DNA of 32,438 nucleotides from JALZDI01 sp035557095 (GTDB lineage: Bacteria > Actinomycetota > Actinomycetes > Propionibacteriales > Nocardioidaceae): positions 1 to 32,438 of the forward strand of contig DATMEB010000091.1 of the NCBI GenBank assembly GCA_035557095.1, in the 5' to 3' direction. The notes under the pieces are model-generated. The model saw nothing but the letters and a program-made list of their open reading frames with translations, was not told the origin of the DNA and made no database searches. Each line of letters starts with the position of its first letter. Position 1 is the stretch's first letter. Below are positions 8,929-15,606 of the stretch, piece after piece. The position numbers and the translations under genes are program-made.

Positions 8929-9773
8929 CAGCGCGACGCGTCCGGGGTGAACAACTGCTCGCCGTACTCCTCGACACCGAAGTCGCCGATCGTCTGCTGC
9001 ACCGCGGGCTCACGAAGCCACGCGGAGAACTTCCTGGCACAGCCGGTGTTGGTGCCCTCGTGGTCGACCACGATCACGTGGTAGTCGTTGCGCAGGTCGG
9101 GCGAGCCCTCGAACACGATCTGCGACTGCAGCCCGTCGGTCGCCAGGAACGTGCCGCGGTCAGTGAGCGTGTACGCCTGCTGCTGGTTCGCGATCGTGAG
9201 GGTCTCCCCCATCCCCTGGCCGGTCTCGACGTACCACGAGCCGGCCGGGTCGACGCCGGACTCCTCCCACAGCTCCAGCTCCTTGGAATGCGTGCCGGAG
9301 TCGTCGCCGCGGGAGGCGAACGGAGCCTTCGCCTCCGCGATGCGACTGAGTGCATCCGCGGCGTCGGTGGCCTGCGAGACCCCCGCGGGGTCGTCGGGCG
9401 GCCCGACGATGACGAAGTCGTTGTGCATCACAGCGGCTCGGCTGACGCCGTGGCCGTCGGTCATGAACTGCTGCTCGTCGTCCGGCGAGTGCACCAGGAG
9501 TACATCGGCGTCGCCGCGCTCGCCCATCTCCATCGCCTGACCCGATCCCACCGCGACCGTCTTGACCACGCACGCGCTGCCCTCCTCGAAGGACGGGACG
9601 AGCGCATCGAGCAGACCGGAGTCCTGTGTGCTCGTGGTGGTCGCAAGCACCAGGTCCCCGCTGGCTCCGCCGCCCTGGTGCTGCCCGGCGGCGTCGGTCG
9701 TCGGCTCGTCCGACCCGCAGCCGACCGCGAGTAGCAGGGCGGCACCGGCCGCGGCGGCGAGTGCCCGCCTCAT
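8928..9773 (-). CDS. tupA: Tungstate-binding lipoprotein TupA
   Basis: A 281-residue extracytoplasmic substrate-binding protein. Signal peptide MRRALAAAAGAALLLAVGC with lipobox LAVGC puts the lipidated Cys at 19. The mature part opens with LVLATTTSTQDSGLLDALVP (from residue 41): the TTTS-containing stretch is the anion-binding motif of TupA, distinct from ModA. SRGDDSGTHSKELELW (from 154) is the second family block. TupA proteins bind tungstate much more tightly than molybdate (family knowledge). The ATG overlaps the stop of the upstream regulator (ATGA). Together with AOR in the same operon this is a strong pointer to tungsten. Confidence 0.9.
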   Translation of the reverse strand: MRRALAAAAGAALLLAVGCGSDEPTTDAAGQHQGGGASGDLVLATTTSTQDSGLLDALVPSFEEGSACVVKTVAVGSGQAMEMGERGDADVLLVHSPDDEQQFMTDGHGVSRAAVMHNDFVIVGPPDDPAGVSQATDAADALSRIAEAKAPFASRGDDSGTHSKELELWEESGVDPAGSWYVETGQGMGETLTIANQQQAYTLTDRGTFLATDGLQSQIVFEGSPDLRNDYHVIVVDHEGTNTGCARKFSAWLREPAVQQTIGDFGVEEYGEQLFTPDASR

Positions 9774-10687
9774 GCCGCCACCCGCGTCTGGCCGCAGCGT
9801 CCCAGGTCGTAGCCGTCCATCCCCGTCAGCCGATCCTGGACCGAGGTGCTGGCGAGCACGTCCAGCATGGGCACCAGCAGCCCGATGGACTCGGGCTCCA
9901 CCGCGAGCTCGAAGTCCTCCCACTCCAGCGGGATGAAGTCGGCGTCGACCGCGCTGGCGACCGACCGGACCGCGAGGCCGGCGTCGACCGCGCCGGTGGT
10001 CACGGCCACGGCCACCCCGAGATGGGAGTCGCAGAGCTCGCCGCTGGGCGGAGCGACCCCGGCCTCGACCAGCAGCCGCGTGAGCATCAGGCGCGAGCCG
10101 GTGCCCGGCGCCCGCCAGGCGAGCCGCGTGCCGTCGAGGTCGGCCACCCCGCCGATGCCGCGGGGGTTGCCCTTGGGGACGACGATCCCCTGCTCGCGGC
10201 TCCACAGGTGCACGAGCATCGCGGGTTCGCCGCCGAGGACGCGCCGGGCGTAGGTGTCGTTGGAACGACCGGTCCGCGCGTCGTGCAGGTGCACCGCCGC
10301 CGCGTCGACGGAACCCTGCGCGAGCAGGGAGAGCCCGGCCACGCTTCCGCGTCCACCCGAGGCGCGTTCGACCGCCGGGCCCACCGTCGACAGCAGCAGG
10401 TCGAGTGCGGGGTCGTCGCTGCCGGAGACCCGCACTGTCCCCTCGCTGGCGCTGAGAGCAAGCGCGCGGGCGGCACCGTCGGGCGTGACCACCGAGGCCG
10501 ATCGCGGAGTGCCGGACGTGACACCCGCCTGCCGCAGGATCGTGTGTGCGCGCGCAGCCGTGCCCGGCGAGCAACCGGCCTGCTGGGCAAGCGTCCGCAC
10601 GCCGGGGACGTGGTCGCCCGGCGCCAGCCTTCCGCTGATGACGTCGGTCGCGACACCGAGGGCGACCTGCTGTGCTTTCTGTACCAC
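9770..10687 (-). CDS. GntR-type HTH regulator with periplasmic-binding-protein-like sensor domain
   Basis: A 305-residue protein. Residues about 5-70 are a GntR-type winged helix (VISGRLAPGDHVPGVRTLAQ, GCSPGTAARAHTIL). The rest is a PBP-like domain of the kind found in cytoplasmic molybdate/tungstate sensor proteins, with REQGIVVPKGNPRGIGGVAD and the LAWRAPGTGSRLMLTRLL segment. The same two motifs occur in the C-terminal domain of the MoeA encoded immediately upstream. Start GTG 10687 lies 17 nt after the previous stop and next to an AGACT-AC-AGTCT palindrome; I see no good ribosome-binding site. Its position before tupABC suggests it senses the oxyanion or cofactor and controls uptake; target site and ligand are inferred. 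Confidence 0.78.
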   Translation of the reverse strand: MVQKAQQVALGVATDVISGRLAPGDHVPGVRTLAQQAGCSPGTAARAHTILRQAGVTSGTPRSASVVTPDGAARALALSASEGTVRVSGSDDPALDLLLSTVGPAVERASGGRGSVAGLSLLAQGSVDAAAVHLHDARTGRSNDTYARRVLGGEPAMLVHLWSREQGIVVPKGNPRGIGGVADLDGTRLAWRAPGTGSRLMLTRLLVEAGVAPPSGELCDSHLGVAVAVTTGAVDAGLAVRSVASAVDADFIPLEWEDFELAVEPESIGLLVPMLDVLASTSVQDRLTGMDGYDLGRCGQTRVAA

Positions 10688-10693
10688 GCGAGC

Positions 10694-10705
10694 AGACTAC
10701 AGTCT
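10694..10705. promoter_or_regulatory. Palindrome AGACTACAGTCT before the regulator gene
   Basis: Perfect palindrome of two 5-bp arms with 2-bp spacer, filling the 17-bp gap between the moeA-PBP stop and the regulator start. It may be an internal operator that lets the regulator control itself and tupABC separately from the enzymes. Short, so chance is possible. Confidence 0.35.
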
Positions 10706-12639
10706 CATCGGAGGCGTCGGCCCGTCTCGGCGGTGCTGTATCCCCCGAGCCTCTCCACCGACGCGTGGAACTCCGGCGATCCGAGCAACGACCACAACGG
10801 GGCGAGCAGGGGGTCCTCCAGGCTCGCCGCGTCGACGACGAGGTCGTACGGCTCCCTCGCGACCGGCACGAAGTCGAGCCCGAACGCCCGGGCGGCGGCC
10901 AGGATGCCGAGCCCGCAGTCCGCCCGGCCGGCCGAGACCGCCGCCGCGACCGCGAGGTGGGTCGGCTCCTCCCGGGCGTACCCGCTGACCTGCGCAGGGT
11001 CGATCTCGAGGCGGCGCAGCTCGTGGTCGAGCAGCATCCGGGTCCCGGCGCCCCGCTGTCGGTTGACGTAGCTCAGGTCGCCGCCGCCCAGGTCCGCCAG
11101 CCCGGTCACGCCACGCGGGTTTCCCGGCGGGACCAGCAGACCCTGCTCGCGGTGCACCAGGCGTACGACGGCGAGGTCGCGGTCGGCCATCATCTCGTCG
11201 AGGTACGGCAGCGTGTACTCCCCGGACGCCGGGTGCAGCAGGTGCGACCCGGCGAGGTGGCACAGCCCGTCGCGCAGCGCCACCAGACCTCCGAGGGAGC
11301 CGACGTTGGTGGACACCAGCGTGAGGGTGGGGTCGGTCGCTCGCAGGGCGGTTGCCGCCAGGTCGATGACCAGGTCGTGCGAGCCGATCGCCACGATCGT
11401 GTGCTCGATCTCGGGCAGCCTGCGCAGCAGCTGCACCGGGACCTCCTCGCCCGCGAGGTGCCCCTCGACACCGGCGGGCACCAGAAGCAGGCCGTCGGCA
11501 CGCACCAGCGAGGTGAGCACGCCGGCACCCCGGGGCAGCGGGGACGCGACCACCTGTCCGCGCACCGAGCCGAGTCGTACCCGCACCCAGTCGTCCATCC
11601 CCACCACCGACGGCAGCTTGCGTGCCAACCGGGCCGGCACCTCGGGTCGGTGCAGCGGGGCCGCGCCCTCCAGCGAGGCGAGCAGCGGAGCCGCGAAGAT
11701 GTCGAACGTCAGCGCGGCCGACACCGGGTAGCCGGGTACGCCGACCACGGGCGTGGCCTCCACCGCGCCGAGCACCACCGGATGGCCGGGACGGACAGCG
11801 ACGCCGTGCACGGCCAGCGACCCGTTCTCCGCTACCACCCTCGCGGTGTAGTCGTCGCGTCCGGCACTCGACCCGGCGACCACGATGACGAGGTCGGCGG
11901 TCTCGGCCGCTGCACGCACGGCCTCGCTGATGCGTGCGACGTCGTCGGGCTCGATCCGCGTCGCCCAGGCCTCGCATCCGACCTCGCGGGCCTGCGCGAC
12001 CAGCATCAGCGAGTTGGTGTCGAGGATCTCGTCCTGCCTCGGTGGCGAACCGACCGGTACCACCTCGTCGCCGGTGGGTATGACGACGACGCGCGGCTGC
12101 CGGCGTACGACCAGCTCGGTCGCCCCGGCCGCGGCCGCCGCCGCGACGTCGACCGGACGCAGCCGGTGCCCTTCGGAGAGCAGCAGCTCTCCGGCGCTGA
12201 CGTCCTCGCCGATCGAGCGGACGTGCTGGTACGGCGGCACCGACGCCATGATCTCCGCGGCCTCGCCGTCGCCGGCCTGGACGTAGTGCACCTGCTCGCG
12301 CATCACCACAGCATCGTGGCCGGCCGGCACCGGGTCACCCGTGTCGACGACCTCGAAGGAGCCCGGCGGCAGCAGGAGCGGGGTGGTCTGGCTGGCCCCG
12401 GCGGTCTCGCGGGCGACGACCGAGATGCCGTCCATCGCGGACAGGTCGCCCACCGGCGAGGAACGCGTCGCCCACACCGGCTCCGCGGTCACCCGGCCCA
12501 CGGCAGCTGCCAACGCGACTGTCACCGCGTCGAGTCGCTGCGGGCATGACGCGGCCGCGCACGTCTCCATCCAGGTTTGCAGAGCGGCCTCGACCGGCAC
12601 GTCGCTGATGAAGGGACTCTCGGACACGCGGGCACCCAC
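10705..12639 (-). CDS. Molybdopterin molybdenumtransferase MoeA fused to PBP-like domain
   Basis: About 644 residues, against about 400 for plain MoeA. Residues 1 to roughly 410 are MoeA (SAMDGISVV, VIPTGDEVVPVG, VAGSSAGRDDY). Two motifs differ from the standard form: RPGHPVVLG replaces KPGKP, and GVPGYPVSA replaces GLPGNP. From about residue 415 to the end is a PBP-like domain with REQGLLVPPGNPRGVTGLAD and RGAGTRML, closely matching the regulator encoded next. MoeA inserts Mo or W into adenylylated pyranopterin; the extra domain may bind the oxyanion. The GTG at 12639 overlaps the moeA stop as TAGTG; GTG 12627 is an alternative start. Confidence 0.85.
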   Translation of the reverse strand: MGARVSESPFISDVPVEAALQTWMETCAAASCPQRLDAVTVALAAAVGRVTAEPVWATRSSPVGDLSAMDGISVVARETAGASQTTPLLLPPGSFEVVDTGDPVPAGHDAVVMREQVHYVQAGDGEAAEIMASVPPYQHVRSIGEDVSAGELLLSEGHRLRPVDVAAAAAAGATELVVRRQPRVVVIPTGDEVVPVGSPPRQDEILDTNSLMLVAQAREVGCEAWATRIEPDDVARISEAVRAAAETADLVIVVAGSSAGRDDYTARVVAENGSLAVHGVAVRPGHPVVLGAVEATPVVGVPGYPVSAALTFDIFAAPLLASLEGAAPLHRPEVPARLARKLPSVVGMDDWVRVRLGSVRGQVVASPLPRGAGVLTSLVRADGLLLVPAGVEGHLAGEEVPVQLLRRLPEIEHTIVAIGSHDLVIDLAATALRATDPTLTLVSTNVGSLGGLVALRDGLCHLAGSHLLHPASGEYTLPYLDEMMADRDLAVVRLVHREQGLLVPPGNPRGVTGLADLGGGDLSYVNRQRGAGTRMLLDHELRRLEIDPAQVSGYAREEPTHLAVAAAVSAGRADCGLGILAAARAFGLDFVPVAREPYDLVVDAASLEDPLLAPLWSLLGSPEFHASVERLGGYSTAETGRRLR

Positions 12640-13865
12640 TACCGGTATATCGTCACGTTGACGGTTGCGCCTTCGTCCAGACCGGTCGCCGGCTCTGGGA
12701 TCACGATGTAGCCGTCGGCCCTGGTGAGCAGCGACAGCAGCGCGGAGAACCCGAACAGCGGGGTGGCCACCCCGTCGCGCACCTGCACCTGGACCACGTC
12801 GAGCCGACCAGCCGCCGAGGCGATCGCACGCGAGAGCGTCGCTGTGGTGCTGGGTTCGGGCGGCGGCGCGGAGATCCCGCCCACGAGCCGCAGGACCGGC
12901 AGGCCGACCAGGCGGAACACCACCAGCGCCGAGAGCGGGTTGCCCGGCAGGCCGATCACCGGGACATCCGAGCACTCGGCCAGCAAGGTCGGCTTTCCCG
13001 GCTTGATCGCCAGGCCGTGACAGAAGACACCCGGCTCGCCGAGCGACTCGACCGCAGCCGTGGTCTCGTCGCGCGCACCGACCGACGACCCTGCCGACAC
13101 CACCACGAGGTCGCAGTCGTGCAGGGCGGACTTCAGCGTCGCGGTCAGCGCCTCGACGTCATCGGGCACGATCCCGCGCACGGACGGCTCACCGCCAGCC
13201 TCGGTCACCAGCGCGGCCAGCGCCGACGCGGTCGCGTCGCGGACCTGCCCGTGCGTCAGTTCCGCCGTGCTCGGGGGCACCACCTCGTCGCCGGTGGACA
13301 CGATCGCCACCCGCGGTCGCGCGCGCACCTCGACCTCGGTGACGCCGGCGGCCGCGAGCAGGCCGAGGTCCTGAGGCCGCAACGCCCGTCCGGCCGGGGC
13401 AAGCTCGCCGCCGACGGCGACGTCCTCGTCGGCGCGAACGATGCCCTCGCCGACCGCGACCGGGCGGGTCACCTCGATCACGTGGGGCATCGTGACCTGG
13501 GTGTGTTCGACCATGACGACCGCGTCGGCGTCCTCGGGAATCACGGCACCGGTGGGGATCTGCACTGCCGTGGCGTGGCGGACCGCCACCTCGGCAGCGG
13601 CACCCATGAGCACCGCGCCGATCAGGTCGAGGTACGCCGGCAGGCCGTCGCTCGCACCGTAGGTGTCCGCAGCACGAACCGCGTACCCGTCGACGGTCGA
13701 GCGCGCGAAGCCAGGCAGCGCCGAGCGCGAGACCACGGGTGAGGCGGGCACACGTCCGAGTGCATCCTCACGCTTGACCGTCTCGACGCCGGTACGGCGA
13801 CGCGGCTGAAAGCCCGTCAGCGCCTCCGACACCGACAAGGCCCTGAAGAACTCCTTACCGGCCAA
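12639..13865 (-). CDS. moeA: Molybdopterin molybdenumtransferase MoeA
   Basis: A 408-residue MoeA with the standard motifs: LPGFARSTVDGYAVRAADT, VSTGDEVVPP, SAGSSVGARDET, IKPGKPTLLA and IGLPGNPLSAL. It catalyses metal insertion into MPT-AMP in Moco or Tuco synthesis in the cytoplasm. The start is TTG at 13865, preceded by GAGG, 7 nt after the stop of the NADH-module gene; the product begins MAGKEFFRALSV. Followed directly, with overlapping stop and start, by a second, domain-extended MoeA. Having two MoeA genes in one operon suggests either different metals or sequential roles. Confidence 0.92.
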   Translation of the reverse strand: MAGKEFFRALSVSEALTGFQPRRRTGVETVKREDALGRVPASPVVSRSALPGFARSTVDGYAVRAADTYGASDGLPAYLDLIGAVLMGAAAEVAVRHATAVQIPTGAVIPEDADAVVMVEHTQVTMPHVIEVTRPVAVGEGIVRADEDVAVGGELAPAGRALRPQDLGLLAAAGVTEVEVRARPRVAIVSTGDEVVPPSTAELTHGQVRDATASALAALVTEAGGEPSVRGIVPDDVEALTATLKSALHDCDLVVVSAGSSVGARDETTAAVESLGEPGVFCHGLAIKPGKPTLLAECSDVPVIGLPGNPLSALVVFRLVGLPVLRLVGGISAPPPEPSTTATLSRAIASAAGRLDVVQVQVRDGVATPLFGFSALLSLLTRADGYIVIPEPATGLDEGATVNVTIYR

Positions 13866-13872
13866 GCGGACC

Positions 13873-15606
13873 TCAGTGGTCGCCGGGCTGGGGGGTCTTG
13901 CGCGGCTGGCGCCGTGCGGTGGTGCCTCCGCGCTGCCGGCCCATCACGCTGACAACCGGACCCATCGCCACCTGGCCGAGACCGCAGATCGACGTCTTGC
14001 GCATCGTCACCTCGAGGTCGAGCAGCCGCTCGCGACGTCCGTCGTCGAGCTCACCGCCGTTGCGCAGCGTGTCGGTCAGGAGGTCATGGGCCTTGGTGGA
14101 CCCCACCCGGCAGGGCACGCACTTGCCGCACGACTCGTTGCGGAAGAAGCGCAGCACGTTGGTGGCCGCTGCCAGCGCGTCGGTTCCCTCCGCGATCACC
14201 ACCATGGCGCCTGAGCCCAGCATCGACCCGGCCTCGGCGAGCGTGCCGAAGTCGAGCGGGACGTCGAGATGCTCGGGCCCGAGGAAGTTCGACGAGGCGC
14301 CACCCGGCTGGACCGAGTCGAGCTCGGCGCCACCGGAGACGCCCCCGGCAAGGTCGAGCAGGTCACGCACGGTGGTGCCCATCGGCACGCAGTAGACACC
14401 GGGGTGCTCCACGTGCCCGGACACCGCGAAGAACTTCAGCCCGTCGCTGCCGTTGACACCCTGGTCCTTCCACCAGTCGGAGCCGCGCTCCACGATGATC
14501 GGCACGTCGGCGAACGTCTCGACGGAGTTCATCAGCGTGGGCTTGCCCCACAGGCCGTAGACACCGGGGAACGGCGGCTTGTTACGCGGCTCGCCGCGAT
14601 GGCCCTCCATGCACTCCAGGAGCGCGGTCTCCTCGCCCAGGATGTAGCCGCCCGGCGAGGTGAAGATGTCGAGCAGGAGCCGACGGCCGGTCCCGAGGAC
14701 GTTCTCGCCGATGAGCCCCTGCTCGCGCAGGTTCTCGATCTCGGCGTGCAGCACAGACTCCTCCGGGCCGTACTCGTGCCGGATGAAGACCCAGCCCTCC
14801 TCGGCCCCGGTGACGACCATGCCCATGAGCATGCCCTCGAGTACGAGATGGGACTGCTCCGCGAGCAGCTGGCGATCCTTGAACGTGCCGGGCTCGGACT
14901 CGTCGGCGTTGCAGATGGCGTATTTGACCCCATCACTGGCCTCGGTCTTGCGGACGAGGTCCCATTTCTTGCCGGTGGGAAAGCCCGCGCCGCCCATCCC
15001 GCGAAGACCGGACTGCTGCAGGTGGTCGAGGACCTGTTCGGGGGTGATGTCGCCGGCCAGCAGGGCACGCAGCGACCGGTAGCGGGCCTCGCCGGGGGCG
15101 TACGGATCGTTGGGCCAGCCGCCCTCCGGGCCGTAGGCCACGACCGCACCGAGGTCGTCATCCCCCTCGCGGCGGCTGTCGACCAGCCCCGCGACATCCT
15201 CCATCCGCCCGGGGCGCTCGTCGACGGTCGCGGCCGGGGCCATGTCGCACCGGCCGGGACACGAGATCTCCAGGACCTCGACGTCGTCGACCTCGCCGTA
15301 CCTGTCCTGCACCTCCTTGATCCGGTCCTCGGAGCCCTTCAACCAGCAGGTCAGGTCGTGGCAGACCCGCACGGTCACACCCTTGGGTGCCTCGGTCCGG
15401 AAATGCGGATAGAACGAGATCAGGCCCTCGATCTCGTAGAGCGGGCGATGCTGGTCGCGCGAGAGCTGCACGAGCTCCTCGCGAGGCAGCCAGCCACACC
15501 GTTCCTGGATGGCCATCAGCATCGGGATCAGGCTGGGGCCGTTGAACTTGCCGGCACGCGCCTCGACGCCCGGAACGACCTTGCGCCCGTAGGACGTCAC
15601 AGTCAC
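13873..15606 (-). CDS. NuoE-NuoF fusion: NAD(H)-binding diaphorase subunit of formate dehydrogenase
   Basis: A 577-residue fusion. Residues 1-150 are a NuoE-like thioredoxin fold with [2Fe-2S] ligands C82, C87, C116 and C120. Residues 165-560 are NuoF-like: RGMGGAGFPTGKKW (202-215) for NADH and CNADESEPGTFKDR (232-245) for FMN, and a [4Fe-4S] site with C493, C496, C499 (SCGKCVPCR) and C541. The tail is basic and disordered-looking. Such subunits pass electrons between NAD+ and the catalytic subunit in soluble formate dehydrogenases. The GTG start overlaps the formate dehydrogenase stop (TAGTG), so equal synthesis is likely. It may also serve the AOR. Confidence 0.92.
   Translation of the reverse strand: MTVTSYGRKVVPGVEARAGKFNGPSLIPMLMAIQERCGWLPREELVQLSRDQHRPLYEIEGLISFYPHFRTEAPKGVTVRVCHDLTCWLKGSEDRIKEVQDRYGEVDDVEVLEISCPGRCDMAPAATVDERPGRMEDVAGLVDSRREGDDDLGAVVAYGPEGGWPNDPYAPGEARYRSLRALLAGDITPEQVLDHLQQSGLRGMGGAGFPTGKKWDLVRKTEASDGVKYAICNADESEPGTFKDRQLLAEQSHLVLEGMLMGMVVTGAEEGWVFIRHEYGPEESVLHAEIENLREQGLIGENVLGTGRRLLLDIFTSPGGYILGEETALLECMEGHRGEPRNKPPFPGVYGLWGKPTLMNSVETFADVPIIVERGSDWWKDQGVNGSDGLKFFAVSGHVEHPGVYCVPMGTTVRDLLDLAGGVSGGAELDSVQPGGASSNFLGPEHLDVPLDFGTLAEAGSMLGSGAMVVIAEGTDALAAATNVLRFFRNESCGKCVPCRVGSTKAHDLLTDTLRNGGELDDGRRERLLDLEVTMRKTSICGLGQVAMGPVVSVMGRQRGGTTARRQPRKTPQPGDH

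Noticed and set aside
7202..9773. Molybdate (ModABC) or sulfate transporter
   Set aside because: The binding protein has the TTTS...DSG and SRGDDSGTHSKE blocks of TupA, not those of ModA or sulfate-binding proteins; the AOR context agrees.
12640..12975. N-terminal extension of the second MoeA
   Set aside because: It overlaps the first moeA in another frame and is not MoeA-like; the coupled GTG at 12639 or 12627 fits better.
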